64,000 nt of DNA, taken from Thioalkalivibrio sulfidiphilus HL-EbGr7. Lineage in GTDB: Bacteria > Pseudomonadota > Gammaproteobacteria > Ectothiorhodospirales > Ectothiorhodospiraceae. The first letter of the stretch is position 1. Every line of letters starts with the position of its first letter. Below the pieces are notes generated by a model, which was not told the DNA's origin, did no database searches, and saw nothing but the letters and a program-made list of their open reading frames with translations. This document shows, in pieces, positions 1-8,863 of the stretch. The translations under genes were made by a program, and so were the position numbers. The DNA lies in contig NC_011901.1 in assembly GCF_000021985.1 (NCBI RefSeq), forward strand, positions 3,048,501 through 3,112,500, read 5' to 3'.

Positions 1-504
1 GATCAGACTCTGCACCACGTCGTCGGAGAGCACGATGAGTTCGGGGATGGATTCGTTGATGACGTTGAAGTACTCGCTGGTGGCGAGCACCGCTTCACGA
101 CCGCCGATGATGCTGTCGATGTTGGCGCGATAGACGGCCCAGGCCGTCTCCACCGCGGCCAGTTCGCTGGCGATTTCCTCGGGCACGGCGGGCACGCCGG
201 TGAGAGGGTTGCCCGCCTGCAGTGCGCTCAGACTGCGGTCGAACTCATCACGCAGTTGCTGGAGCTGCGTGAAGGCCGCGTCATTGCCTGCCGCGGATTC
301 CAGGGCGAAGGTCGCGATTCGCTGCGAGGTCAGTCGCTGCTCGGCCGCCTCGGCCACGTGGCTGCGGTTCTGTGCCAGCTGCACGGTGTAGTAGACGAAC
401 GCCACCACCGTCAGCAGCATGAACACGATGAGCAATCCGCCCAGGATGGCGAAGGTTCGGTTAATACCGAGCTTCAGCCCGCTGTCGCTTGAAGACCCTT
501 TCAT
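1..504 (-). CDS. pilJ: PilJ-type methyl-accepting chemotaxis protein, N-terminal part (cut by window edge)
   Basis: The frame opens at ATG 504 after a GGGGAG-like ribosome site and runs off the window, giving 168 residues. A short basic N-terminus leads into a transmembrane helix at about residues 21-41 (ILGGLLIVFMLLTVVAFVYY), then a helical sensor region with no stop. This is the architecture of PilJ, the receptor of the Chp/Pil chemosensory pathway that controls type IV pilus output; its HAMP and signalling domains would lie to the left, outside the window. The identity rests mainly on position: it is the last gene of a leftward pilG-pilH-pilI-pilJ series. The gap to pilI (505-638) carries only a weak GC-rich hairpin near 590-620. 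Confidence 0.85.
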   Translation of the reverse strand, partial: MKGSSSDSGLKLGINRTFAILGGLLIVFMLLTVVAFVYYTVQLAQNRSHVAEAAEQRLTSQRIATFALESAAGNDAAFTQLQQLRDEFDRSLSALQAGNPLTGVPAVPEEIASELAAVETAWAVYRANIDSIIGGREAVLATSEYFNVINESIPELIVLSDDVVQSLI

Positions 505-638
505 AACAGTGCTCCCCACCCCAAAGGTGTTCTTTGTGTTGAGACCACCCCATTCCCTGCGGGGCGACGCTCGAGGTTTATTCTTATTCTATGCCCCGCT
601 CTGCCTGGCGGCGGGGTTTGGCCTGACCCGTTCCGGGA

Positions 639-1184
639 TCAGGTGGATACATTCAGAAAGCGTTCGTCCTGGGCAAGCCGCCAGGGGCTGAACACGGCCA
701 GGTGTTCCTGGCCCGCATGGAAGGCACCGTCCAGATAGGGGCGCAGGGCCGGATCGGCCTCGGGCAGTTCCATGACGCGATCATCGGTCCAGTAATGCTT
801 CATGCCCTGCACGGACTCGACCACCAGGCCCGCGTAGACACCCTGGTAGTTCACCACCAGCAGGCGATGGCGCCGGGAGTCACGGGGGAGGTTTTCTCCG
901 AACAGGAAGCCCTGCAGATCCATCACCGGCAGCAGGTTGCCGCGCATGTTGGCCATGCCGCAGGCCCAGGGTTTCACACCGGGGATGCGGGTCACCGGAG
1001 GCGGGGTGACAATCTCCGCCACCTGACTCATGGGGGCCAGCAGTTGCTGCCCCCGCAGCCCGAACAGCACGCCCTTCCAGGCCTCCTTCTGCACTGACTG
1101 CATGGGCAGCTTGCCGGCCAGCTCCTCACCCTTGCGGGCCAGAAGCTGGAGATATTCGAAGGGATTCTGAAGGACGGCGGACAT
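639..1184 (-). CDS. pilI: PilI, CheW-like adaptor of the pilus chemosensory system
   Basis: This 181-residue protein is a single CheW domain that would couple the receptor PilJ to the ChpA kinase. The start MSAVLQNPFEYL at 1184 is preferred over an upstream ATG at 1262, because it lies 4 nt after the pilH stop and the extra residues would overlap pilH. The core segments VLFGLRGQQLLAPMSQVAEI and GNLLPVMDLQGFLFG are typical of the CheW beta-barrel. It is co-oriented with pilH and pilG and is probably in the same transcript. Confidence 0.88.
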   Translation of the reverse strand: MSAVLQNPFEYLQLLARKGEELAGKLPMQSVQKEAWKGVLFGLRGQQLLAPMSQVAEIVTPPPVTRIPGVKPWACGMANMRGNLLPVMDLQGFLFGENLPRDSRRHRLLVVNYQGVYAGLVVESVQGMKHYWTDDRVMELPEADPALRPYLDGAFHAGQEHLAVFSPWRLAQDERFLNVST

Positions 1185-1188
1185 TGCC

Positions 1189-1551
1189 TCAGGCGACCAG
1201 GGCCTTGACGCGCTCGAGAAGATCGCGCTCCTTGACCGGCTTGACGATGTAGTCCTTGGCACCCCGGCGCATGGCCCAGACCTTGTCGGTCTCCTGGTCC
1301 TTGGTGGTGACCACGATCACCGGGATGCTGCTGGTGGCGGCATCGTTGGCCAGCTGGCGGGTGGCCTGGAAGCCATTGAGGCCAGGCATCACCACGTCCA
1401 TCAGCACCAGCGCAGGCTTGTGCTGTTTGGCCATGGCGACACCCTCTTCACCGCTGGAGGCGGTCATCACGCTGTAGCCGTTCTTCTCCAGGATGGTCTT
1501 GAGTACGTGAATCTCGGTGGGCGAATCGTCAACTACCAGGATCTGCGTCAT
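1189..1551 (-). CDS. pilH: PilH, CheY-like response regulator
   Basis: A stand-alone receiver domain of 120 residues. The acidic pair D8-D9, phospho-acceptor D52 (in LVLMDVVMPG), T81/T82 and K103 (YIVKPV) are all present, so it should be phosphorylatable. It has no output domain, as expected for PilH, which acts by protein contact on the type IV pilus retraction side of the Pil-Chp pathway. It lies 4 nt upstream of pilI and about 125 nt downstream of pilG. Confidence 0.9.
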   Translation of the reverse strand: MTQILVVDDSPTEIHVLKTILEKNGYSVMTASSGEEGVAMAKQHKPALVLMDVVMPGLNGFQATRQLANDAATSSIPVIVVTTKDQETDKVWAMRRGAKDYIVKPVKERDLLERVKALVA

Positions 1552-1676
1552 CGCGGGTGTTCTCCATTGATCAATCTGATGTTTACGTCATCCCGACGGC
1601 TTACAGTGTGTGCCTGCATCCCGGTCTGAACCGGCAGCACGCGGCGTGATCACACCACCCCGCCGGGTAGTTGTCC

Positions 1677-2090
1677 CTAGTGCTTGACATGCATCCTGAT
1701 GGCGCCCAGCAGATCGTCGCGGGTAAAGGGTTTGGTCAGGTACTGCTCCGACCCCACGATCCGACCACGGGCCTTGTCAAAGATACTGTCCTTGCTGGAC
1801 AGCATGATCACCGGTGTCTGCTTGAAAAGACGGTTGTGCTTGATCAGCGCGCAGGTCTGATAACCGTCCAGACGCGGCATCATGATGTCCACGAAAATGA
1901 TGTCAGGCTTGTGCTCGGCGATCTTGGCCAGGGCCTCGAAGCCATCGGTGGCGGTCACCACCTCACACCCCTGTTTCTTGAGCAGGGTTTCAGCAGTCCG
2001 GCGGATCGTCTTGCTGTCGTCAATGACCATGACCTTGAGCCCAGCAAGCTCGTCCTGCTCTCCGGCACCGCCATGGGTTTCTTCGCTCAC
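1677..2090 (-). CDS. pilG: PilG, CheY-like response regulator
   Basis: A receiver domain of 137 residues with an extra N-terminal segment of about 18 residues rich in Glu and Gly. D24-D25, phospho-acceptor D68 (IIFVDIMMPR), S98/S99 and K120 (YLTKPF) are intact. It heads the leftward pilGHIJ run; in characterised systems PilG promotes pilus extension. The upstream region 2091-2384 is shared with divergent gshB and must hold both promoters; I could not single out a convincing -35/-10 pair there. Confidence 0.9.
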   Translation of the reverse strand: MSEETHGGAGEQDELAGLKVMVIDDSKTIRRTAETLLKKQGCEVVTATDGFEALAKIAEHKPDIIFVDIMMPRLDGYQTCALIKHNRLFKQTPVIMLSSKDSIFDKARGRIVGSEQYLTKPFTRDDLLGAIRMHVKH

Positions 2091-2384
2091 AGCACCCCCA
2101 ACATCCGTTGACTGTCAAATTTGGCCCGAATTTAACCCATGACCTTGGTTTTATCAAACAAGATACCCCCAAGCCGTAAAGACAGTTAGCGACTTTATGT
2201 TAGGTGAGTTCTAAGCGCCCCGGGCGGCCATCGGTCAGGGGAAACGTGCCCTTCATCACACTTGGCGCCAGACTGGCGTGCGTTGTGGAACCCACAGCGG
2301 GTGGATTATCTTGGTCAAATTCCCCGCCCATCTTGCCGGAGCCTTCCTTCCTTGCCAGCCACCACGCCCAGCATCGGGGTCGTC

Positions 2385-3317
2385 ATGGACCCTATCGCAC
2401 ACATCAATATCAAGAAGGACTCCACCTTCGCCATGCTGCTCGCCGCCCGGCGCCGCGGCTGGCCGGTGTTCTACATGGAACAGCAGGACCTGTGGCTGGC
2501 CGAAGGACGCGTGCACGCCCGCATGCGTGCGCTCGAGGTACGCGACCAGGCCGTTGACTGGTTCACGCTGGGCGAAGCGATGGAGCGACCCCTGGCCGAG
2601 CTGGACGCGGTGCTGATGCGCAAGGACCCGCCCTTCGACATGGAGTATCTCTACAGCACCTACCTGCTGGAGCTGGCGGAACGTGAGGGCTGCCTGGTGG
2701 TGAACCGACCCCGGAGCCTGCGGGATGCCAACGAAAAACTCTTCACCGCCTGGTTTCCCCAGTGCTGCCCCGAGACCGTGGTCAGCCGCGACATGGCTCG
2801 CCTGCGCCGCTTCCTGGGCGAACAGCAGGACATCGTGGTCAAGCCCCTGGACGGCATGGGCGGCGCCTCGGTGTTCCGCATCCGTCAGGGCGACCCCAAC
2901 ACCGGCGTGATCCTCGAGACCATCACCCAGCATGGCAAGCGCACGGTGATGGCCCAGCGCTTCCTGCCGGAGTACGTAGAGGGTGACAAGCGCATCCTGC
3001 TGGTGGACGGCGAGCCGGTGCCCTACGCCCTGGCGCGCATCCCCGCCAGCGGCGAGGCCCGCGCCAACCTGGCCGCCGGCGGCCGTGGCGAAGGCGTGCC
3101 GCTCACCGAACGGGACCGCTGGATCTGCCAGCAGGTGGCGCCGGCGCTGCGGGAACGGGGCCTGCTGTTCGTGGGCCTGGACGTGATCGGCGACTACCTC
3201 ACCGAGATCAATGTCACCAGCCCCACCTGCATCCGGGAACTGGACGCCCAGTACGGCCTGGACATCGGCGGGCAGCTCATGGACGCCATCGCGAGACACC
3301 TGGAGGCGCGCCGGTGA
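2385..3317 (+). CDS. gshB: Glutathione synthetase
   Basis: A 310-residue ATP-grasp ligase that joins gamma-glutamylcysteine and glycine, the second step of glutathione synthesis. The start MDPIAHINIKKDSTFAML at 2385 matches the family N-terminus; an upstream ATG at 2262 would add an unrelated tail. Visible family segments are DIVVKPLDGMGGASVFRI (ATP-grasp), RFLPEYVEGDKRILLVDGEP and EINVTSPTCIRELD near the C-terminus. Length is close to the usual 315-320. It overlaps apbE by 4 nt (GTGA), and divergence from pilG is the usual arrangement in Pseudomonas-like genomes. Confidence 0.96.
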   Translation: MDPIAHINIKKDSTFAMLLAARRRGWPVFYMEQQDLWLAEGRVHARMRALEVRDQAVDWFTLGEAMERPLAELDAVLMRKDPPFDMEYLYSTYLLELAEREGCLVVNRPRSLRDANEKLFTAWFPQCCPETVVSRDMARLRRFLGEQQDIVVKPLDGMGGASVFRIRQGDPNTGVILETITQHGKRTVMAQRFLPEYVEGDKRILLVDGEPVPYALARIPASGEARANLAAGGRGEGVPLTERDRWICQQVAPALRERGLLFVGLDVIGDYLTEINVTSPTCIRELDAQYGLDIGGQLMDAIARHLEARR

Positions 3318-4357
3318 GCACCTGGCAGCGGCTGATGCCAGCCGTCCTGATCCTGCTGCTCGCCGCCTGCGGTCCCCGCCCGGAGGTGCACACCGAACGG
3401 CTGCTGGCCTTCGGCACCGTGGTGGAGCTGAGCATCTACACCCATGACCGGGAGCTGGTCCGGGAGGCAGCCCGGGTGGTGGGCGAGGACCTGGACTACA
3501 TGCACCGCGCCTGGCATGCCTGGGAACCGGGCCCCCTGGGGCGCACCAACCAGCTGCTCGCCACGGGCGCGGAATTCTCGGCCAATCCTTCGGTGCTGCC
3601 GCTGATCCTGGAGGGCCAGCGCCTGGAGGCGGACAGCGACGGCCTGTTCAACCCCGCCCTCGGTGCGCTGTTCGCCCTGTGGGGTTTCCATGGCGATGAG
3701 CGCGAAGAGCACGCCCCGCCCGATGAGGCCGAGATCCGCGCCCTGCTGGAGACCCGCCCCAGCATGGCAGACATCCGCGTCGACGGCATCCGCATGCGCA
3801 GCGACAACCCCGCGGTGCGCCTGGACCTGGGCGGCTTCGCCAAGGGCTACGGTGTGGATCGGGCCGTGGAGCGCCTCAGGGAACTGGGCATCGAGCACGC
3901 CATCCTCAACGCCGGCGGCGACCTGCGCGCCATCGGCCGCCCGGGCAACCGCCCCTGGCGCATCGGCATCCGCCACCCGGACGGCGAGGGGGTGCTGGCC
4001 TCCCTGGAGCTTGCCGGCGACGAGAGCGTGTACACCTCCGGCGACTATGAGCGACATTTTATTTATGCAGGCGAACGCTTCCACCACATCCTCGACCCGC
4101 GCACCGGCCGGCCCGCCCGGGAGGCCCGCTCGGTGACCGTGATCCACAGGGATGGCGCCCGGGCGGACGCCGCCGCCACCGCCCTGTTCGTGGCGGGCCC
4201 GGCGCGTTTCGCCGAGATCGCCGCGCGCCTGGGCATCGAACAGGCCATGCTGGTGGACCCGCAGGGCGCGGTACTCATGACACCCGCCATGGCCGAACGC
4301 ATCCGCTTCGAGCAACAGCCCGCACCGCCGGTCATCCTCGTGGAGCCGGCGCGATGA
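3314..4357 (+). CDS. apbE: FAD:protein FMN transferase, lipoprotein (ApbE)
   Basis: A 347-residue ApbE-family protein that transfers FMN from FAD to Thr residues of flavoproteins such as Rnf/Nqr subunits, in the periplasm. It begins with GTG overlapping the gshB stop. The N-terminus is a lipoprotein signal with lipobox LLAAC (C19). Core motifs are DLGGFAKGYGVDRAV, LNAGGDLRAIG and the C-terminal GARADAAATALFV. It is translationally coupled by ATGA to the NusG-II-like gene downstream, a pairing often seen with flavin-based electron-transport loci, although no rnf or nqr genes are in this window. Confidence 0.94.
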   Translation: MSTWQRLMPAVLILLLAACGPRPEVHTERLLAFGTVVELSIYTHDRELVREAARVVGEDLDYMHRAWHAWEPGPLGRTNQLLATGAEFSANPSVLPLILEGQRLEADSDGLFNPALGALFALWGFHGDEREEHAPPDEAEIRALLETRPSMADIRVDGIRMRSDNPAVRLDLGGFAKGYGVDRAVERLRELGIEHAILNAGGDLRAIGRPGNRPWRIGIRHPDGEGVLASLELAGDESVYTSGDYERHFIYAGERFHHILDPRTGRPAREARSVTVIHRDGARADAAATALFVAGPARFAEIAARLGIEQAMLVDPQGAVLMTPAMAERIRFEQQPAPPVILVEPAR

Positions 4358-4731
4358 CCCGGGGTGATGGACTGGTGGTGATCTGCGCCTGCCTGCTGGT
4401 GGGTCTCTCCTACGTCCAGTTCTGGGGCGCGCCCGATGACGGCACCACGACCGCAACCCGGGAGGTCCGCATCCTGAGCGGCGGCACGGAGTTCGCCCGC
4501 CTGCCCCTGGACCGGGACGCCCTGGTGGAGGTGCCCGGTCCCGCCGGCATCACCCGCGTGGAGATCGCCGACGGCGCCGCCCGCTGTGCCGCCTCCCCCG
4601 GCAGCCAGGGCATCTGTCAGCGGGCCGGCTGGCTGCGGGAGGCCGGCGACATGGCGGTGAGCCTGCCGAACCGGGTGCTGATCGAGGTACTGGGCGAGGC
4701 GGAGCGCAGCTTCGACAGTGTGAATTACTGA
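4354..4731 (+). CDS. NusG domain II-containing protein, membrane-anchored
   Basis: A 125-residue protein with one N-terminal transmembrane helix (about residues 6-24) and a small beta-domain. Two cysteines in a C-x8-C spacing (CAASPGSQGIC) and the segment VSLPNRVLIEV match the NusG_II family, which is found beside apbE and Gx-type membrane proteins. The start ATG overlaps the apbE stop. Its biochemical role is unknown; a part in flavin-linked membrane redox maturation is inferred only from neighbours. Confidence 0.8.
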   Translation: MTRGDGLVVICACLLVGLSYVQFWGAPDDGTTTATREVRILSGGTEFARLPLDRDALVEVPGPAGITRVEIADGAARCAASPGSQGICQRAGWLREAGDMAVSLPNRVLIEVLGEAERSFDSVNY

Positions 4732-4733
4732 AC

Positions 4734-4810
4734 AGAGGCAAGAGGCAAGAGGCAAGAGACGAGAGACAAGAAATCCCCGCTTGCCGCTTGTCTCTTGTAT
4801 CTTGTCTCTC
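4734..4810. repeat. Heptamer hairpin repeat (GAGGCAA/GAGACAA family)
   Basis: The left arm is five tandem heptamers (GAGGCAA x3, GAGACGA, GAGACAA) and the right arm is CTTGCCG, CTTGTCT, CTTGTAT, CTTGTCT, with a short loop AAATCCCCG. The arms can pair. It fills the whole gap between the NusG-II gene and the next start codon. Confidence 0.9.
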
Positions 4811-5323
4811 ATGCTTTTATCCACGACACGCGAGGATCATCTGATCGCCTGGCTGGCGGCCCTGGCCATTGCCATCCACGTGCTGGAGGCGGCGCTGCCA
4901 AGCCCGATTCCCGGGGTCAAACCGGGGCTCGCCAACGTGATCACGGTGCTGGCGCTGCTGCTCTACGGCTGGCGGGTGGCGGTCTGGGTCTCGCTGCTGC
5001 GGGTACTGGCCGGCAGCCTGCTGGTGGGCAGTTTCCTGAGCCCCACCTTCCTGCTGAGCCTGACCGGCGCCCTGGCGAGCCTGGCGGCCCTGGGTCTGGC
5101 CACGGCCGTCGCGGGCCGGCACCTGAGCGCCCTGGGGCTGTGCGTGCTCGCCGCCCTGGCGCACATGCTGGGCCAGTTCCTGGTGGCCTACACCCTGATC
5201 ATCCCCCACCCGGCCCTGCTCAAGCTGTTGCCCGTTCTGCTCACCGCTGCACTGCTGTTCGGGCTGGCAAGCGGTACAATCGCGCGCATGATGTATCCGC
5301 AACGCCCGCCCGCCGCCCCATGA
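4811..5323 (+). CDS. Gx transporter family / heptaprenyl diphosphate synthase component I-like membrane protein
   Basis: A very hydrophobic 170-residue protein with about five membrane segments. The motif PSPIPGVKPGLANVITVLAL near residues 31-50 is characteristic of the HepS-I/Gx family. The ATG at 4811 directly follows the heptamer repeat, so any ribosome-binding sequence must come from the repeat arm (no clear AGGAGG). It is coupled by ATGA to tonB and follows apbE and the NusG-II gene, a common co-occurrence. Despite the name, an enzymatic role in prenyl synthesis is doubtful; a substrate-uptake role is possible. Confidence 0.8.
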   Translation: MLLSTTREDHLIAWLAALAIAIHVLEAALPSPIPGVKPGLANVITVLALLLYGWRVAVWVSLLRVLAGSLLVGSFLSPTFLLSLTGALASLAALGLATAVAGRHLSALGLCVLAALAHMLGQFLVAYTLIIPHPALLKLLPVLLTAALLFGLASGTIARMMYPQRPPAAP

Positions 5324-6198
5324 GCGTGTCCGCCGCCACCGTCACACCCAGCGATCGTCTGGGTCTGACCCTGTTCCTGGCCGCGGCGATCCACGGCATT
5401 GTGATCCTGGGCGTGGGCTTCGGCATCGAATTCTCCGGCCGGGACCGCACCCCGCCCACCCTGGACGTGGTGCTGGTGCAGACCCAGTCGCCCACGCCGC
5501 CCGAGCAGACCGAGCGCATCGCCCAGGCGGACCAGCAGGCCAGCGGCCAGGCGGAGGAACCGGATCGGCCCAGCGCACCGGTAACCGCCCCCCTGCCCCT
5601 GCCCACCGACGGCATGGCCCCCGAACAGGCCACCCCCAGCGCACCGGACCCCACCCCGGCGGAGCAGACCCCGGTGCTGACCCGCGAGCAGTCCCCCACC
5701 CCGGCCCCCAGCCCGGAGGTGGTCGAGGAGACCCCGGTCCGGGAGCAGGCCACCACCGACCGCCTGGTGGAACGCAGCCTGGAGATGGCCCGACTGGCCT
5801 CGGAACTGTCCGAGGAGCGCCGCCGTTACGCCCAGCGCCCGCGGGTCCATTACATCGACGCCCTGAGCGCGCGCAGTGCCGTGGAGGCCAGCTACGTGGA
5901 TGCCTGGGTGCGCAAGGTGGAGCGGGTAGGCAACCTCAACTACCCGGACGAGGCACGCCGCCGGCGACTGGATGGCACCCTGATCCTCAACGTGCTGATC
6001 AACCACGACGGCCAGGTGCTCAACGTGCAGGTGGCGAACAGCTCCGGGGAGCAGGTGCTGGATGATGCCGCCCGGCGCATCGTGGAACTCTCCAGCCCCT
6101 TCTCGCCCTTCCCGGTGGAGATGCGCCAGAAATACGACCAGCTCATGATTACCCGCACCTGGGTGTTCCAGAGCGATTCCCGCATACGCATGCGCTAA
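5320..6198 (+). CDS. tonB: TonB family energy-transducing protein
   Basis: A 292-residue protein with the TonB layout: one N-terminal transmembrane helix (about 15-35, with a His in AAAIHGIVILGVGFGI), a long Pro/Thr/Glu-rich spacer (about 55-140) that would span the periplasm, a helix, and a C-terminal TonB domain (YPDEARRRRLDGTLILNV; DDAARRIVELSSPFSPFP). TonB passes proton-motive energy from ExbB/ExbD to outer-membrane receptors; no exbBD lie here. The start overlaps the preceding stop by ATGA. Confidence 0.9.
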   Translation: MSVSAATVTPSDRLGLTLFLAAAIHGIVILGVGFGIEFSGRDRTPPTLDVVLVQTQSPTPPEQTERIAQADQQASGQAEEPDRPSAPVTAPLPLPTDGMAPEQATPSAPDPTPAEQTPVLTREQSPTPAPSPEVVEETPVREQATTDRLVERSLEMARLASELSEERRRYAQRPRVHYIDALSARSAVEASYVDAWVRKVERVGNLNYPDEARRRRLDGTLILNVLINHDGQVLNVQVANSSGEQVLDDAARRIVELSSPFSPFPVEMRQKYDQLMITRTWVFQSDSRIRMR

Positions 6199-6199
6199 G

Positions 6200-6232
6200 T
6201 TCAATTCAAGGTTCAAAATTCAAGATTCAAAG
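6200..6232. repeat. Heptamer repeat half-arm (ATTCAAA/GTTCAAA family)
   Basis: TTCAATTCAAGG followed by TTCAAAATTCAAGATTCAAA just after the tonB stop. It is the same sequence family as the fuller hairpin at 47958-48027, but the opposite arm is missing. Confidence 0.7.
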
Positions 6233-6309
6233 GTTCGGTGCGGGGGCGCCTTGCGGGGGGCAGACCCCAGGCCGGATACTATTCATTACCTCAGCGCACA
6301 CACAGACCC

Positions 6310-6870
6310 ATGACTGCCAGCAGCAATTTCACCAACCAGTTCCTGATCGCCATGCCCGGCCTGGAAGACCCGAACTTCTTCCATTCGGTGACCTACATCT
6401 GCGAGCACAACGAACAGGGGGCCATGGGCATCGTCATCAACCAGCCCACGGACCTGACCCTGAAGACGGTGCTCGAGCACATGGACATCGAGTCCGATGC
6501 CAAGGCCGCCGAGATCCCCGTGTTCCACGGCGGCCCGGTGCAGACCGACCGCGGCTTCGTGCTGCACAGCCCCGCGGGCGCCTGGTCGTCGAGCATGCCG
6601 GTCTCCGAGGGCGTGCAGGTGACCACCTCCCGGGACATCCTGGAGGCCATGGCCCGGCACGAGGGGCCGAAAGACGTGCTGGTGGCCCTGGGCTATGCCG
6701 GCTGGGGTGCCGGGCAGCTGGAGCAGGAGATCGCCGACAACGCCTGGCTCACCACCCCCGCGGACCTGGACATCCTGTTCCGCCTGCCGCCGGACCAGCG
6801 CTGGCAGGCGGCGGCGGCGCGCCTGGGGGTGGATCTCTCGCTGATCAGCGGCGATGCCGGACATGCATGA
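6310..6870 (+). CDS. algH: YqgE/AlgH family protein
   Basis: A 186-residue UPF0301 protein. The start MTASSNFTNQFLIAMPGLEDPNFFHSV at 6310 is typical; an upstream ATG at 6238 lies in repeat-like sequence. Conserved blocks are NEQGAMGIVINQP, VFHGGPVQTDRGFVLHS and LVALGYAGWGAGQLEQEI. AlgH was linked to alginate regulation in Pseudomonas, but its biochemical function is unsettled. It overlaps ruvX, the usual partner in gammaproteobacteria. Confidence 0.93.
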   Translation: MTASSNFTNQFLIAMPGLEDPNFFHSVTYICEHNEQGAMGIVINQPTDLTLKTVLEHMDIESDAKAAEIPVFHGGPVQTDRGFVLHSPAGAWSSSMPVSEGVQVTTSRDILEAMARHEGPKDVLVALGYAGWGAGQLEQEIADNAWLTTPADLDILFRLPPDQRWQAAAARLGVDLSLISGDAGHA

Positions 6871-7354
6871 CGGCGCTAGAGACAAGTGTCTAGAGGCAAG
6901 AGACAAGATTATTAATACGGCGCTGGGGTTGGATTATGGCGGCAGGCGCATCGGCGTGGCTGTCGGGAGCCGGGAGAGCGGGTCGGGGTCGCCGCTGGGG
7001 GCGGTGTCCAACCGGGATGACGGGCCTGACTGGGCGGCGCTGGACCGCTGGGTGAGGGAATGGCGGCCGGATGTGCTGGTGGTGGGACAGCCGCTGAACC
7101 TGGACGGCACGCCCCACCCGCTCGCACCCCGCATCCAGCGCTTCTGCGAACAGCTCACGGAACGGTATACACTGCCCGTGGCCCGGGTGGACGAACGCTT
7201 CAGCTCCTTCGACGCCGAGGAACGGCTGCGCGAGGCACGCGCCAGCGGCCGGCGCGGCCGCAAGGTGCAGAAGGGCGATATCGATGCCCTGTCCGCCGCC
7301 ATCCTGCTGGACAACTGGTTTTCTGAACACGTCGGGAACACGACCCATGAATGA
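6854..7354 (+). CDS. ruvX: Holliday junction resolvase-like protein YqgF/RuvX
   Basis: An RNase H-fold protein of about 166 residues, involved in 16S rRNA 5' processing and proposed junction resolution. Motifs seen are [14 protein letters not shown] (first catalytic Asp), [23 protein letters not shown] and [17 protein letters not shown]. The start is odd: family members begin just before GLDYG, but the only in-frame ATGs (6854, 6863) lie upstream of a degenerate GAGACAA repeat at 6876-6908. The predicted N-terminus is therefore partly repeat-encoded, unless ATT or TTG near 6909-6932 is used. It overlaps algH and ends 4 codons into pyrR. Confidence 0.88.
   Translation: MPDMHDGARDKCLEARDKIINTALGLDYGGRRIGVAVGSRESGSGSPLGAVSNRDDGPDWAALDRWVREWRPDVLVVGQPLNLDGTPHPLAPRIQRFCEQLTERYTLPVARVDERFSSFDAEERLREARASGRRGRKVQKGDIDALSAAILLDNWFSEHVGNTTHE
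6876..6908. repeat. Heptamer repeat arm lying inside the ruvX 5' end
   Basis: Units TAGAGACAAGTGTC, TAGAGGCAA and GAGACAA belong to the same family as 4734-4810 and 10138-10204. In the ruvX frame they read [11 protein letters not shown]. Confidence 0.75.
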
Positions 7355-7856
7355 AGACATCCAGGCCCTGCTCGATGCCATGGCCGAGGCGCTCAAGCAG
7401 CGCCTGAGCGCCCAGGGCACACCGGACCCGGTGATGGTGGGCATCCACACCGGTGGCGTGTGGGTGGCCGAGGCCCTGCACCGGCGCCTGGCCCTGCGCC
7501 AGCCGTTGGGGATGCTCGACATCTCCTTCTACCGGGATGATTTCAGCCGCATCGGCATGCACCCCCAGGTCAAGCCCTCGAACCTGCCCTTTTCCGTGGA
7601 CGACCGGCACATCATCCTGGTGGACGACGTGCTGTTCACCGGGCGCACCATCCGCGCCGCCCTGAACGAGATCTTCGACTTCGGCCGGCCCGCCTCGGTG
7701 ACCCTGGCCGTGCTGGTGGAGCGGGGCGGCCGCGAACTGCCCATCGAGGCCCAGGTGGTGGGCAAGCACCTGAGCCTGCGTCCGGACCAGCAGGTCAAGC
7801 TGCGCGGACCGGATCCGCTGCGCCTTGAGATCGTCAGCATCGGAGGTGACCAGTGA
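7347..7856 (+). CDS. pyrR: Bifunctional pyr operon regulator / uracil phosphoribosyltransferase
   Basis: A 169-residue PRTase-fold protein. The PRPP-binding motif [19 protein letters not shown] is intact, and [14 protein letters not shown] matches PyrR. In Gram-positives PyrR binds pyr mRNA to attenuate transcription; in gammaproteobacteria the regulatory role is less certain and UPRTase activity may dominate. The start [12 protein letters not shown] at 7347 overlaps the ruvX stop, and pyrB starts by GTG 4 nt before the end, so ruvX-pyrR-pyrB-pyrC' is one coupled operon. Confidence 0.92.
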   Translation: MNEDIQALLDAMAEALKQRLSAQGTPDPVMVGIHTGGVWVAEALHRRLALRQPLGMLDISFYRDDFSRIGMHPQVKPSNLPFSVDDRHIILVDDVLFTGRTIRAALNEIFDFGRPASVTLAVLVERGGRELPIEAQVVGKHLSLRPDQQVKLRGPDPLRLEIVSIGGDQ

Positions 7857-8863
7857 GCGAGGCGCTGCTCAGCACGCGGGCCATCCCGGCGGCCGGCCCC
7901 CTGCCCTCCAGCCTGCAGTTCAACGAGGAGGGGCGCCTGCGTCACCTGCTCACCATCGAGGGCCTGCCCCACGCCCTGATCACCGAGATCCTGGACACGG
8001 CGGAGTCCTTCGCCAGCATGAATGCCCAGGCGGTGAAGAAGGTGCCGCTGCTGCGTGGCAAGACCGTGGTGAACCTGTTCTTCGAGGCCAGCACCCGCAC
8101 CCGCACCACCTTCGAACTGGCCGCCAAGCGCCTGTCCGCGGACGTGCTAAACATGAATATCTCCACCTCCGCCACCACCAAGGGCGAGAGCCTGCTGGAC
8201 ACCCTGCGCAACCTGGAGGCCATGTACGTGGACATGTTCGTGGTGCGCCACGAATCCAGCGGCGCGGCGCACTTCTTCGCCCGCCACGTGGCCCCCCACG
8301 TGTCGGTGCTCAATGCCGGCGACGGGCGCCACGCCCATCCCACCCAGGCGCTGCTGGACATGTTCACCATCCGCCGCCACAAGCAGGACTTCACGCGCCT
8401 GCGGGTGGCCATCGTGGGCGACATCCTGCATTCCCGGGTGGCCCGCTCCCAGATCCACGCCCTGAACATCCTCAACACCGGCGAGATCCGCGTGATCGCG
8501 CCCCAGTCCCTGCTGCCGGCCCAGGTGGAATCCCTGGGCGTGCACGTCTACAACGACATCCGCCAGGGTCTCAAGGACGTGGACGTGATCATCATGCTCA
8601 GGCTGCAGCGCGAGCGCATGGAGTCGGGCCTGCTGCCCTCGGAACACGAGTTCTTCCAGCTCTACGGCCTGACCCAGGAACGCCTGGCCCTGGCCCATCC
8701 GGACTGCATCGTCATGCACCCGGGCCCGGCCAACCGCGGCGTGGAGATCGACTCCCGGGTGGCGGACGGGCCCCGTTCCGTGATCCTGGAGCAGGTGACC
8801 TACGGCATCGCCGTGCGCATGGCGGTGATGTCCATGATCATGGGTGGGAGCGTGACCCCATGA
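7853..8863 (+). CDS. pyrB: Aspartate carbamoyltransferase catalytic subunit
   Basis: A 336-residue ATCase, which condenses carbamoyl phosphate and aspartate in de novo pyrimidine synthesis. The carbamoyl-phosphate motif [19 protein letters not shown] and [14 protein letters not shown] are present. An N-terminal extension of about 35 residues before the core matches the Pseudomonas-type (class A) ATCase, which assembles with a pseudo-dihydroorotase. GTG start inside pyrR; ATGA overlap with that partner gene. Confidence 0.96.
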   Translation: MSEALLSTRAIPAAGPLPSSLQFNEEGRLRHLLTIEGLPHALITEILDTAESFASMNAQAVKKVPLLRGKTVVNLFFEASTRTRTTFELAAKRLSADVLNMNISTSATTKGESLLDTLRNLEAMYVDMFVVRHESSGAAHFFARHVAPHVSVLNAGDGRHAHPTQALLDMFTIRRHKQDFTRLRVAIVGDILHSRVARSQIHALNILNTGEIRVIAPQSLLPAQVESLGVHVYNDIRQGLKDVDVIIMLRLQRERMESGLLPSEHEFFQLYGLTQERLALAHPDCIVMHPGPANRGVEIDSRVADGPRSVILEQVTYGIAVRMAVMSMIMGGSVTP